Notes: generated from the letters alone by a model not told the origin. A stretch of 44,900 nt of DNA from Ornithinicoccus halotolerans (GCF_009602535.1 NZ_WIQI01000014.1:1-44900); one strand, 5' to 3'. Numbered from the stretch's first letter, positions 16,634 through 25,218 are shown. Made by a program: numbers and translations.

Positions 16634-19306
16634 GTGAGTCGACTGCTGCTGCTGGACGGGCACTCCCTGGCCTACCGGGCCTTCTTCGCGCTGCCGGTGG
16701 AGAACTTCTCCACCAGCACCGGGCAGACGACCAACGCGGTCTACGGCTTCACCGCGATGCTCATCAACGTGCTGCGGGACGAGGCGCCCACCCACCTGGG
16801 GGTGGCCTTCGACGTCTCTCGGCAGACCTTCCGCACCGAGCAGTACGCCGAGTACAAGGCCGGCCGGGCCACCACCCCGGAGGACTTCACCGGCCAGCTC
16901 TCGCTCATCCAGGAGGTGCTCGACGCGCTCGGCATGACCCACCTGGGGGTGCAGGGCTACGAGGCCGACGACGTCATCGCCACGTTGACCAGGGAGGCCC
17001 GCGAGGAGGGGATGGAGGTGCTGATCTGCTCCGGTGACCGGGACGCCATCCAGCTGGTCGACAAGAAGGTCACCCTCCTCTACCCGCGCAAGGGGGTCTC
17101 GGACCTGGCCCGGATGACTCCGGAGGCCGTCCAGGAGCGGTACGGGGTGAGCCCGGAGCGCTACAGCGACCTGGCCGCCCTGGTCGGGGAGTCCTCGGAC
17201 AACCTGCCGGGGGTGCCCGGCGTGGGGCCGAAGACGGCCGCCAAGTGGCTCGGCAAGTACGGCGACCTGGCCGGCGTGGTGAATGCCGCCGACGAGCTGA
17301 CCGGGAAGGCGGGGCAGGCCTTCCGCGACCACCTGGCACAGGTGCTGCGCAACCGCCAGCTGAACCAGCTGGTGTCCGACCTGCCGCTGCCGGTCGCCCT
17401 GGCCGACCTGGAGCGGCGCGGCTGGAACCGGGAGGAGGTGCACCGGGTCTTCGACGGGCTGGAGTTCCGGGTGCTGCGCGACCGCCTCTTCGAGACCCTG
17501 GAGCCGGTCGAGGAGGAGGCCGAGGAGGGCATCGACGTCGCCGGCGACCGGCTCGCCCCCGAGCAGGTGGCCGGGTGGCTGGCCGAGCACGCGGGACAGG
17601 GGACGCGGGTCGGGGTGCACGTGGTCGGCGGGTGGGCCCGCGGCGCGGGGGACGTCACCGGCCTGGGCCTGGCTGCCGCGGACGCGGCGGCCTACATCGA
17701 CACCGCCGACCTGGCCGGTGAGGCCGAGCAGGCGCTCGTCGGCTGGCTGGCCGACCCCGCCCGGCCGAAGGTGCTGCACGACCTGAAGGGACCCCTCCAC
17801 GCGCTCCGCGACCGCGGCATGCCGGTCGCCGGGGTAGTCCAGGACACCGCCCTGGCCGCCTACCTGGTTCGCCCGGACCAGCGCTCCTACGACCTGGCCG
17901 ACCTGACGCTGCGCTACCTGCGCCGAGAGCTGCGGCTGGAGGAGACCGAGAGCGGGCAGGGCCAGCTCGCGCTCGACGTCGGCGAGGAGGACGGCCAGGC
18001 GCGCTCGGCGATGGTGCACGCCCGTGCCGTCCTGGAGCTCTCCGAGGCGCTGGACGAGCAGCTGGCGGACGTGCAGGGCGCCGAGCTGCTCCGGACCACC
18101 GAGCTGCCGCTCGTGGCAGTGCTGGCCCGGATGGAGCAGGCCGGGATCGCGGTCGACCTGCCCGGGCTGCAGGCACTCGAGTCCGACTTCGCCGACGCGG
18201 TGGCCCGGGCCCAGCAGGACGCCTGGCAGGCCATCGACGACCCGACCGTCAACCTGGGGTCGCCCAAGCAGCTGCAGACGGTGCTGTTCGAGCGGCTCGG
18301 GCTGCCGAAGACCCGCCGGACCAAGACCGGCTACACGACCGACGCCGACGCGCTGGCCGGGCTGTACGCGCAGACGGAGCACCCGTTCCTGGAGGCGCTG
18401 CTGCGCCACCGCGACGCCACCAGGCTGCGGGTGACGGCCGAGGGGCTGCTCAAGTCGGTGGCCGACGACGGGCGGGTGCACACCACCTACATGCAGACGA
18501 TCGCCGCGACCGGACGGCTGAGCTCGACCGACCCGAACCTGCAGAACATCCCGATCCGCACCGAGGAGGGGCGCCGGATCCGGGAGATCTTCGTGGTGGG
18601 GCGCGGCTATGACTCGCTGATGTCGGTCGATTACAGCCAGATCGAGATGCGGATCATGGCCCACCTGTCCGGTGACACCGGGCTGATCGAGGCCTTCCGC
18701 ACGGGTGAGGACCTGCACCGCTTCGTGGGGTCCCGGGTGTTCTCGGTCGCCCCCGAGGAGGTCACCCTGGAGATGCGCGCCAAGGTGAAGGCGATGAGCT
18801 ACGGGCTGGCCTACGGGCTGTCGGCGTTCGGCCTCTCCAAGCAGCTCGGCATCAGCACCGAGGAGGCCAAGGGGCTGATGGAGGAGTACTTCGCCCGGTT
18901 CGGCGGGGTCCGTGACTACCTGCGCGACGTCGTGGCCGAGGCGCGCAGCACCGGCTTCACCGAGACCATGCTGGGCCGCCGCCGCTACCTGCCAGACCTG
19001 AACTCCGACAACCGGCAGCGCCGCGAGATGGCCGAGCGGATGGCACTCAACGCCCCGATCCAGGGCTCGGCTGCCGACATCATGAAGGTCGCCATGCTGC
19101 GGGTCGACGAGGCGCTCCGTGAGGCCGGGACCCGGTCCCGGATCCTGCTGCAGGTCCACGACGAGCTGGTGCTCGAGGCCGTGGCGGAGGAGCGCGCGCA
19201 GCTGGAGTCGCTCGTGCGCGAGCAGATGGGCAGCGCGGTGCCGCTGGACGTGCCGCTCGACGTCTCCGTGGGGTGGGGCCGGACCTGGCACGAGGCCGCT
19301 CACTGA
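16634..19306 (+). CDS. polA: DNA polymerase I
   Basis: This 890-residue protein acts in Okazaki fragment maturation and repair synthesis. The N-terminal 5'-3' exonuclease (about 1-290) has LLDGHSLAYRAFFALP, GYEADDVIATL, CSGDRDAIQLV and GVPGVGPKTAAKWL. The middle domain (about 310-480) lacks the acidic DxE proofreading residues, as is usual in actinobacterial PolA. The polymerase domain carries motif A VDYSQIEMRIMAHLSGD, the motif B region RAKVKAMSYGLAYG, and motif C VHDELV. GTG 16634 is preceded by TAGGGT at 7 bp. An upstream in-frame ATG would run into the divergent thioesterase gene. Confidence 0.97.
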   Translation: MSRLLLLDGHSLAYRAFFALPVENFSTSTGQTTNAVYGFTAMLINVLRDEAPTHLGVAFDVSRQTFRTEQYAEYKAGRATTPEDFTGQLSLIQEVLDALGMTHLGVQGYEADDVIATLTREAREEGMEVLICSGDRDAIQLVDKKVTLLYPRKGVSDLARMTPEAVQERYGVSPERYSDLAALVGESSDNLPGVPGVGPKTAAKWLGKYGDLAGVVNAADELTGKAGQAFRDHLAQVLRNRQLNQLVSDLPLPVALADLERRGWNREEVHRVFDGLEFRVLRDRLFETLEPVEEEAEEGIDVAGDRLAPEQVAGWLAEHAGQGTRVGVHVVGGWARGAGDVTGLGLAAADAAAYIDTADLAGEAEQALVGWLADPARPKVLHDLKGPLHALRDRGMPVAGVVQDTALAAYLVRPDQRSYDLADLTLRYLRRELRLEETESGQGQLALDVGEEDGQARSAMVHARAVLELSEALDEQLADVQGAELLRTTELPLVAVLARMEQAGIAVDLPGLQALESDFADAVARAQQDAWQAIDDPTVNLGSPKQLQTVLFERLGLPKTRRTKTGYTTDADALAGLYAQTEHPFLEALLRHRDATRLRVTAEGLLKSVADDGRVHTTYMQTIAATGRLSSTDPNLQNIPIRTEEGRRIREIFVVGRGYDSLMSVDYSQIEMRIMAHLSGDTGLIEAFRTGEDLHRFVGSRVFSVAPEEVTLEMRAKVKAMSYGLAYGLSAFGLSKQLGISTEEAKGLMEEYFARFGGVRDYLRDVVAEARSTGFTETMLGRRRYLPDLNSDNRQRREMAERMALNAPIQGSAADIMKVAMLRVDEALREAGTRSRILLQVHDELVLEAVAEERAQLESLVREQMGSAVPLDVPLDVSVGWGRTWHEAAH

Positions 19307-19325
19307 CCGGCCAGGTCACGGTTTG

Positions 19326-19358
19326 AGCACGACGGTCGCGCACCGTCTGGGTCGTGCT
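19326..19358. repeat. inverted repeat in the polA-livH gap
   Basis: AGCACGAC (19326-19333) and GTCGTGCT (19351-19358) are perfect inverted copies. A second pair, ACGGT (19332-19336) and ACCGT (19342-19346), is nested between them. This could be a polA terminator without a T tract, or an operator ahead of livH. The 96-bp gap holds no other clear signal apart from the livH ribosome binding site. Confidence 0.4.
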
Positions 19359-19402
19359 GCGGGCGTGTGGTTTACTCCCGGCAGCAATCGAAGGAGGGAC
19401 CC

Positions 19403-20821
19403 GTGCTCGCACGCCTGGTGGGGCTGCTTGCTGCCCTGACGATCGCCCTGTCCTGGGGCGCCGTCGCGGTAGCAGCCCCCGGCGCCGGACCCGTGACCGG
19501 TGCCGGGGACACCGCCCCGGTCACGACGGCCTCGATGCTGCCGCTGCAGCAGACGGAGGCCCCCGACGACGCCGAGGAGACTCAGCAGCCGGAGGAGCCG
19601 GCCGAGCTGCTGCGGGGGACGCTGCGCGGTCCGGACCGCCAGCCCCTCTCCGGGCTGACGATCACCGTCACCCGCGACGGCGAAGAGGTCGGCTCGACCG
19701 TCACCGACGACCAGGGGCAGTGGGAGGTCGGCCTGCCCGGGCCCGGCACCTACGCCGTCGGCTACGACCCCGCCGAGCTGCCCGAGGGGGTCGTCCCTCG
19801 GGAGGAGGGCGGCGAGCAGCTCCAGGGGGTCGTCGTGCGGCCCGGCGCCGCCCAGGGCGTCATCTTCCAGCTCGCCGGCGACGGCGAGGGGGAGGGCGTG
19901 CCCGGTGGCGGCTCCGGGGCCGGTGCTGCCGGCCCGACGCTGCTGTCCAAGGTGGCCCAGCTGCTCGTGGAGGGGATCAAGTTCGGGGCGATCATCGCGA
20001 TCACCTCGGTCGGGCTGTCGCTGGTGTTCGGTACCACCCGGCTGATCAACTTCGCCCACGGGGAGTTCGTCACGATCGGGGCGGTGGTCGCCTTCTTCGC
20101 CTCCACCGGCGGCCCGCTGCCGCTGGTGCTGGGTGCGGTGGTGGCGATCGCGTTCGCGGCGGCCCTCGCCGGCGGCCTGGAGCTGTCGGTCTGGCGGCCG
20201 ATGCGGCGGCGTAGCACCGGGCTGATCCAGATGTTCATCGTCGCGATCGGGCTCTCGCTGGTGCTGCGCCACCTGGTGCTGGTGGTCTTCGGCTCGCGGC
20301 GCCGCCAGTACGACGAGTTCACGCTGCAGCCGGCTTGGGACCTGGGGCTGGTGCGGATCACGCCGCGCGACCTGGTCATCACCGTGCTGGCGTTCCTGGT
20401 CATGGTGCTGGTCGCGGTCATGCTGCAGCGGACCCGGACCGGCAAGGCGATGCGGGCCGTCAACGACAACCAGGACCTCGCCCGGGCCTCCGGCATCGAC
20501 GTCGAGCGCGTGGTGATGGTGGTGTGGCTGGTCGGCGGGGGACTGGCCGGCCTCGGTGGGGTGCTCTACGGGCTCACCCAGGCCATCTACCCCGAGATGG
20601 GCTTCACGCTGCTGCTGCTGATGTTCGCCGGGGTGATCCTGGGCGGGATCGGCAGCGCCTACGGGGCCATGATCGGCTCGCTGGCCATCGGGGTGATCTC
20701 GCAGCTGTCGACGCTGTGGTTCCCGGCTTCGCTGCAGTTCATGTGGGCCCTGCTGGCGATGATCCTGGTGCTGCTGTTCCGGCCCCAGGGCATCCTTGGA
20801 CGCCGCGAGCGGATCGGCTGA
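19403..20821 (+). CDS. livH: branched-chain amino acid-type ABC permease LivH with N-terminal secreted beta-sandwich domain
   Basis: This 472-residue protein begins with a signal-peptide-like helix (about 3-26, ending AVAVAAPGAG) and an acidic Pro/Glu linker. Residues about 68-157 look like a carboxypeptidase-regulatory/Cna-B-like beta-sandwich (RGTLRGPDRQPLSGLTITVT, TDDQGQWEVGLPGPGTYAV). A Gly-rich linker leads to a normal LivH permease domain (about 180-472) with GLSLVFGTTRLINFAHGEF and the ABC-contact region GIDVERV. Typical LivH is about 290-300 residues, so some 175 residues are extra. GTG 19403 has an excellent AAGGAGG site (19391-19397). It is first in livH-livM-livG-livF. Confidence 0.88.
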   Translation: MLARLVGLLAALTIALSWGAVAVAAPGAGPVTGAGDTAPVTTASMLPLQQTEAPDDAEETQQPEEPAELLRGTLRGPDRQPLSGLTITVTRDGEEVGSTVTDDQGQWEVGLPGPGTYAVGYDPAELPEGVVPREEGGEQLQGVVVRPGAAQGVIFQLAGDGEGEGVPGGGSGAGAAGPTLLSKVAQLLVEGIKFGAIIAITSVGLSLVFGTTRLINFAHGEFVTIGAVVAFFASTGGPLPLVLGAVVAIAFAAALAGGLELSVWRPMRRRSTGLIQMFIVAIGLSLVLRHLVLVVFGSRRRQYDEFTLQPAWDLGLVRITPRDLVITVLAFLVMVLVAVMLQRTRTGKAMRAVNDNQDLARASGIDVERVVMVVWLVGGGLAGLGGVLYGLTQAIYPEMGFTLLLLMFAGVILGGIGSAYGAMIGSLAIGVISQLSTLWFPASLQFMWALLAMILVLLFRPQGILGRRERIG

Positions 20822-20831
20822 GGGAGTGACG

Positions 20832-21821
20832 ATGGACCTGCTGGCGATTCTCAGCAACAGCGTCCGGGGTGCCTTCGGCCCCGAGGCGGCCATCTACGCG
20901 CTCGCGGCGATCGGGCTGAACATCCACTTCGGCTACACCGGACTGCTCAACTTCGGCCAGGTCGGCTTCATGCTCGTGGGTGCCTACGGCACGGCCGTCC
21001 CGGTCGTCGCCTGGGGCTGGCCGCTCTGGGCCGGTGTCCTCGTCGGAGTTCTCTGCGCGGTGCTGCTCGCGCTGCTGCTGGGCTTCCCGACGCTGCGGTT
21101 GCGCGGGGACTACCTGGCCATCGCCACCATCGCGGCCGCGGAGGTGCTGCGCTACCTGTACCGCTCCAGCTGGGCAGAGCCGTTGACCGGCGGGGTGTTC
21201 GGGTTGAAGCAGTTCGCCGGTGGCTTCTACGCGTTCAACCCCTACAGCGGGCCGCTGGACCTGGGGTGGCTCACGTTCAGCCCGCGCGCGCTGTGGGTGA
21301 TGACGGTCGGCTGGGGGGCGGCGTTCCTGGCTGCCGGCCTGGTGGCGCTGCTAATCCACAGCCCGTGGGGACGGGTGCTGCGCTCGGTCCGCGAGGACGA
21401 GCAGGCGGCCCGCAGCCTGGGCAAGAACGTGTTCGCCTACAAGATGCAGAGCCTGGTGCTCGGTGGCGTCATGGGCGCGCTGGCCGGTGCGCTGATCGGG
21501 ATCAACTCCCAGGCACTGAACCCGGACAGCTTCATGCCGATCATCACCTTCTACCTGTGGACGATCATGATCCTGGGCGGCGCGAGCCGGGTGCTGGCGC
21601 CCATCGTGGGCTCGGTGGTGTTCTGGTTCCTGCTGACGTTCCTGGACTCGGCCCTGCGGCAGGCCATCGGCACCGGCCTGGTCCCCGCGAGCGTGCTGGT
21701 CGCCAGCGACATCGGGGCGGTGCGGTTCGCCGCGGTCGGGCTCGGGCTGATGCTGCTGATGATGTTCCGCCCGGCGGGGCTGATGGGTGACCAGAAGGAG
21801 CTGCGTCTCGATGTCCGCTGA
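20832..21821 (+). CDS. livM: branched-chain amino acid-type ABC permease LivM
   Basis: This 329-residue membrane protein pairs with LivH to form the translocation pore. GLNIHFGYTGLLNFGQVGFM is the standard LivM N-terminal region, LRLRGDYLAIATIAAAEVLR is the family's conserved cytoplasmic/periplasmic loop, and SVREDEQAARSLGKNVFAYK is the EAA-like loop that contacts the ATPase. About eight to ten helices are visible. The start is 10 bp after the livH stop with GGGAGTGACG upstream. The 3' end overlaps livG by 11 bp. Confidence 0.93.
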   Translation: MDLLAILSNSVRGAFGPEAAIYALAAIGLNIHFGYTGLLNFGQVGFMLVGAYGTAVPVVAWGWPLWAGVLVGVLCAVLLALLLGFPTLRLRGDYLAIATIAAAEVLRYLYRSSWAEPLTGGVFGLKQFAGGFYAFNPYSGPLDLGWLTFSPRALWVMTVGWGAAFLAAGLVALLIHSPWGRVLRSVREDEQAARSLGKNVFAYKMQSLVLGGVMGALAGALIGINSQALNPDSFMPIITFYLWTIMILGGASRVLAPIVGSVVFWFLLTFLDSALRQAIGTGLVPASVLVASDIGAVRFAAVGLGLMLLMMFRPAGLMGDQKELRLDVR

Positions 21822-22767
21822 CCAGGCCACACCGCGCGAGGAGCCCGAGGACCTCGTCCACCAGCGTGCGGAGCTGGTCGAGGAGGAAGCCAGGCTGCAG
21901 CACGAGGCGCCGAGCGAGGGTGCCAGCCGCGCGGCGCGAGCGCTCGCCGACGTCGCCGCCGAGCCCGGCGTCCCGAAGCCGGATCCGATCCTGGTTGTCG
22001 AGGACCTGACGCGCAGCTTTGGTGGGGTCAAGGCCGTCCAGGTGGACCACGTCGAGGTGCAGCGGGGAACCATCACCGCCGTCATCGGCCCCAACGGTGC
22101 CGGGAAGTCCACCTTCTTCAACCTCGTCACCGGTTTCGACCGCCCGGACTCGGGACGGTGGCGCTTCGACGGCGCCGACATCACCGGCCGGCCGGCCTAC
22201 CGCATCGCCGGCAGCGGCATGGTGCGGACCTTCCAGCTCACCAAGGCGCTGATGCGCCTCACCACGCTGGAGAACGTCATGCTCGGCGCCACCGGCCAGC
22301 GCGGGGAGCGGCTGCTCACGGCCCCGCTGCGGTTCCTGTGGCGCGGGCAGGAGGACCAGGTGCGGCAGCGGGCCGATGCGCTGCTGGAGCGGTTCCGGCT
22401 GACACACATGCGCGACGAGTTCGCCGGCACCATGTCGGGCGGCCAGCGCAAGCTGCTGGAGATGGCCCGGGCGCTGATGGTTCGCCCCAGCCTGGTGATG
22501 CTCGACGAGCCGATGGCGGGGGTCAACCCGGCGCTGACGCAGTCGCTGCTGGGCCACATCCAGGGGCTGCGCGACGAGGGCACGACGGTCGTCCTGGTCG
22601 AGCACGACATGGACGTCATCATGGCGATCAGCGACTGGATCGTGGTGATGGCCGAGGGTCGGGTCATCGCCGAGGGCAGGCCCGACGACATCCGACGCAA
22701 CAAGGCGGTCATCGACGCCTACCTGGGTACCCGCCGTGAGCTGAAGGAGGACGACGGTGAGCACTGA
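21811..22767 (+). CDS. livG: branched-chain amino acid-type ABC ATPase LivG
   Basis: This 318-residue ATPase of the importer has Walker A GPNGAGKST, Q-loop region RTFQLTKALMRLTTLENVMLG, signature MSGGQRKLLEMARAL, Walker B VMLDEPMAGVNP and H-loop VEHDMDVIM. These are typical of the LivG/BraF branch. The first 58 or so residues are an extra charged, Glu/Ala-rich extension before the ATPase fold begins at ILVVEDLTRSFGG. ATG 21811 lies inside the livM end and the gene overlaps livF by 11 bp, so expression is coupled. Confidence 0.93.
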   Translation: MSADQATPREEPEDLVHQRAELVEEEARLQHEAPSEGASRAARALADVAAEPGVPKPDPILVVEDLTRSFGGVKAVQVDHVEVQRGTITAVIGPNGAGKSTFFNLVTGFDRPDSGRWRFDGADITGRPAYRIAGSGMVRTFQLTKALMRLTTLENVMLGATGQRGERLLTAPLRFLWRGQEDQVRQRADALLERFRLTHMRDEFAGTMSGGQRKLLEMARALMVRPSLVMLDEPMAGVNPALTQSLLGHIQGLRDEGTTVVLVEHDMDVIMAISDWIVVMAEGRVIAEGRPDDIRRNKAVIDAYLGTRRELKEDDGEH

Positions 22768-23524
22768 GGCAGGGCGCCCCGCCGCCGAGGCAGCCGAGCA
22801 GCCGCTGCTGCGGACCGAGGACCTGGTGGCCGGCTACATCCCCGAGGTCGACATCCTCACCGGGTGCAGCGTGCACGTCGCCTCCGGTGAGCTGGTCGGG
22901 ATCATCGGACCGAACGGGGCCGGCAAGTCCACCCTGATCAAGGCGATGTTCGGGCTGGTGCCGGTTCGTTCCGGGCAGGTGCTCCTGAAGGACGTGGAGA
23001 TCACCGGCCGGCCGGCGCACCGGCTGGTCGGTGACGGCCTCGGCTACGTGCCGCAGAACAACAACGTCTTCCCCTCGCTGACCATCGAGGAGAACCTGCA
23101 GATGGGGTTGTACCTGCGGCCCAAGGAGTTCCCGGCCCGCATGGCCGCGGTCGGCGAGCTGTTCCCCCTGCTCGTCGACCGGCGGGCCCAGAAGGCCGGC
23201 TCGCTGTCCGGCGGTGAGCGCCAGGTGGTCGCGATGGGCCGGGCGCTGATGACCGACCCCGAGGTGCTGTTCCTCGACGAGCCGTCGGCGGGCCTGTCGC
23301 CGATGATGCAGGACACGGTGTTCGAGGCGGTGGAACGCATCAACTCCGCGGGGGTGTCCATCCTGATGGTGGAGCAGAACGCCCGGCAGTGTCTGGACAT
23401 CTCCGACCGGGCCTACGTCCTGGACCAGGGCAAGGAGGCCTACACCGGTACCGGCGAAGAGCTCGCCCAGGACCCGAAGGTGATCGAGCTCTACCTGGGC
23501 ACGCTCACCCGAGTCGACTCCTGA
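22757..23524 (+). CDS. livF: branched-chain amino acid-type ABC ATPase LivF
   Basis: This 255-residue second ATPase has Walker A GPNGAGKST, a Q-loop with VPQNNNVFPSLTIEENL (typical of LivF), signature LSGGERQVVAMGRAL, Walker B LFLDEPSAGLSP and H-loop VEQNARQCLD (Gln-Asn type, as in LivF homologues). GTG 22757 overlaps livG. It is the last gene of the plus-strand operon and is followed by a strong bidirectional terminator. Confidence 0.93.
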   Translation: MSTEAGRPAAEAAEQPLLRTEDLVAGYIPEVDILTGCSVHVASGELVGIIGPNGAGKSTLIKAMFGLVPVRSGQVLLKDVEITGRPAHRLVGDGLGYVPQNNNVFPSLTIEENLQMGLYLRPKEFPARMAAVGELFPLLVDRRAQKAGSLSGGERQVVAMGRALMTDPEVLFLDEPSAGLSPMMQDTVFEAVERINSAGVSILMVEQNARQCLDISDRAYVLDQGKEAYTGTGEELAQDPKVIELYLGTLTRVDS

Positions 23525-23569
23525 CTCGCTGCCGCGGGGTGCCCTCGCGTCGCCGGCGCCGCTGACGCG

Positions 23570-23603
23570 GGAAGGCCCCGGTCCCAGGGGACCGGGGCCT
23601 TCC
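23570..23603. terminator. strong bidirectional hairpin between livF and livK
   Basis: A 15-bp perfect stem is formed by GGAAGGCCCCGGTCC (23570-23584) and its complement (23589-23603), with a CAGG loop. It lies between convergent livF and livK. There is no long T tract, which is common for high-GC actinobacterial terminators. Confidence 0.8.
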
Positions 23604-23637
23604 GCAGCAGCCGCGCAGGGCCGGAGGCGTCACCGCC

Positions 23638-25002
23638 TCACATGTCCTCCTGCGGGTTGGACTCCACCGTCTCCAGCGACTCGAGCTCGCCTTCCTCGTT
23701 GAAGCCGTAGACCTCGATGGTGGCCCGGCCGGGCTCACCGGCCTCGACGAAGTCGAGCGGACCGCTCACGCCGTCGTAGTCGATGTCCTCACCGTTGCTC
23801 ACCAGCTCCAGGCACTGCTCGTAGGAGGTGCACTTCTCACCGTCCTTGGTGACGTTGACGACCTCCTCCTTGAACACCTCGGCGTCGGCCGACCCCGCCG
23901 CCTCGGCCGCCAGGGCCATGGTGACCACGCAGTCGTAGACCTGCGGGGCGAACTGCGTGTTGTCGCCCAGCTCCGGGTCGAACTCCGCCAGCGCGTCCAA
24001 GAAGTCCGGGTTGTCAGCCGAGGCCGGCGCGGTGCCCTTCATCCCCGCGAGCACGCTGGGGTCGCTCTCGTTGACCAGGGTGGCCAGGTCGGGGGAGCGC
24101 ACGCCGTCGGCGCCGTAGAACCCCATGTCGGCCGGCGTCATGCCGTTCTCGATGAGGCCCTGGATGATCTGGGTGCCCTCCTCGAACGCGATGACCACGA
24201 CCGCGTCGGCGCCCGAGTTGACCGCGGACTGGACCGGGGCGTTGAAGTCGGTGGCGTTCGGGTCGTAGGTCTCGTTGACCGCGACCGTCGCCCCAGCGTT
24301 CTCCAGCGCCTCGGCGGTGGCGTCGGCCAGGCCCTGGCCGTAGTCGTCGGCACGGGCCAGGATCGCCACGTTGGACCAGCCGTCGTTGATGATGAGGTTG
24401 GCCAGCACCGGCCCCTGCAGCGCGTCCGAGGGCGCGGTGCGGATGTAGAGGCCGTTGTCCTCGTAGTCGGTGAAGGTCGGGGCCGTGTTGGACCCTGAGC
24501 ACTGCATCACGCCCGCGCCGGTCACCCGGTCGATGATCGCCAGCGACATGCCGGAGGCCGCGGCCCCCACGATGGCGCTGACGTCCTGGTTGAGGACCCG
24601 GTCGGCCGAGGCCTGCGCCACCGTGTCCTGCGCCGCCTCGTCGCCGGGGACCGGCTCCGGCACCTCGTTGCCCAGCACGCCGCCGGCGGCGTTGATGTCC
24701 TCGATCGCCAGGCCGAGGGCGGAGATCTGCGGCGGGCCGAGGAAGGCCAGCTGGCCGGTCTCCGGCAGCACGTAGCCGAGCGAGAACTCGTCGGCGGACC
24801 CTCCGCCGGCAGCCTCCCCCCCGTCCTCAGTGGCGGTGCTCTCGTCCTCCGTCTCGGTGTCCTCGGCGTCCCCGGCGTCCTCGGTCTGCCCCTGGTCGAC
24901 GTCCTCGCCCGCGGGCTCCTCACCGTCACCGCCACCGCAGGCGGCCAGCAGTGCGACGGCGGACAGCGTGGCCGCCGCCCGGAAGTGCCTCGTCCTACGC
25001 AT
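23638..25002 (-). CDS. livK: ABC transporter substrate-binding lipoprotein, LivK type
   Basis: This 454-residue extracytoplasmic lipoprotein has a signal peptide with lipobox LLAAC (lipidated Cys22; lgt is also in this window). A long acidic Glu/Asp/Thr-rich linker (about 28-70) precedes a type 1 periplasmic-binding fold (about 72-440). LGYVLPETGQLAFLGPPQ, GAAASGMSLAIIDRVT and the ARADDYGQGLADAT region are typical of branched-chain amino acid/amide receptors. The ligand cannot be read from sequence. GAGGG is a Shine-Dalgarno site before ATG 25002. Unusually, the gene is convergent with livHMGF rather than in line with it, so it is transcribed separately. Confidence 0.92.
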   Translation of the reverse strand: MRRTRHFRAAATLSAVALLAACGGGDGEEPAGEDVDQGQTEDAGDAEDTETEDESTATEDGGEAAGGGSADEFSLGYVLPETGQLAFLGPPQISALGLAIEDINAAGGVLGNEVPEPVPGDEAAQDTVAQASADRVLNQDVSAIVGAAASGMSLAIIDRVTGAGVMQCSGSNTAPTFTDYEDNGLYIRTAPSDALQGPVLANLIINDGWSNVAILARADDYGQGLADATAEALENAGATVAVNETYDPNATDFNAPVQSAVNSGADAVVVIAFEEGTQIIQGLIENGMTPADMGFYGADGVRSPDLATLVNESDPSVLAGMKGTAPASADNPDFLDALAEFDPELGDNTQFAPQVYDCVVTMALAAEAAGSADAEVFKEEVVNVTKDGEKCTSYEQCLELVSNGEDIDYDGVSGPLDFVEAGEPGRATIEVYGFNEEGELESLETVESNPQEDM

Positions 25003-25056
25003 AGTTTCCCTCTCGGCTCACGGGAGCGGCTGTGCTCCTCGGGGGTGTGTGGCGCC

Positions 25057-25062
25057 ACCTTA
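25057..25062 (-). promoter_or_regulatory. -10 element of livK promoter
   Basis: The minus strand reads TAAGGT at 25062-25057. The start of transcription would be near 25050, giving a leader of about 48 nt that holds the Shine-Dalgarno site. No good -35 is seen, which fits activator dependence. Confidence 0.5.
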
Positions 25063-25089
25063 GTGCCGGAAGGGGCTGGAAGAGACGGT

Positions 25090-25111
25090 TGTGACCAACC
25101 TGTGACCAACC
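25090..25111 (-). promoter_or_regulatory. tandem direct repeat, putative activator site upstream of livK
   Basis: TGTGACCAACC occurs twice head to tail (25090-25100 and 25101-25111); on the livK strand this is GGTTGGTCACA twice. The centre is about 50 bp before the predicted start of transcription. The 11-bp repeat (GTCAC-N6-GTCAC) resembles the GTnAC-N6 half-site spacing of actinobacterial GlnR boxes. Confidence 0.5.
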
Positions 25112-25173
25112 GTGTCCGCTGGCCGGACGGCGGACACGGCACGACCGGTCGTCCTCCCGCTCCCGGCGGGCCC

Positions 25174-25218
25174 GGTGCACCGGGTGCACCGGGTGCACCG
25201 GGTGCACCGGGTGCGCCC
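25174..25218. repeat. tandem 9-bp repeat of an 8-bp palindrome (GGTGCACC+G)
   Basis: Four perfect copies of GGTGCACCG (25174-25209) are followed by a degenerate fifth (GGTGCGCCC). Each unit is a self-complementary GGTGCACC plus one G. It lies in the gap between the methyltransferase stop and the livK promoter region, 120-170 bp before the livK start of transcription. Confidence 0.8.

Noticed and set aside
17560-18060. Loss of PolA proofreading residues as a noteworthy defect.
   Set aside because: The middle domain lacks the DxE exonuclease residues, but this is usual for actinobacterial PolA, so it is only noted in the gene entry.
15389-19303. A frame of about 1300 codons open on the minus strand through DUF554, the thioesterase region and the whole antisense of polA.
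   Set aside because: Only the part at 15389-16159 has protein-like sequence (DUF554). The rest is low-complexity Arg/Gly/Leu/His-rich translation opposite polA, a normal effect of high third-position GC.
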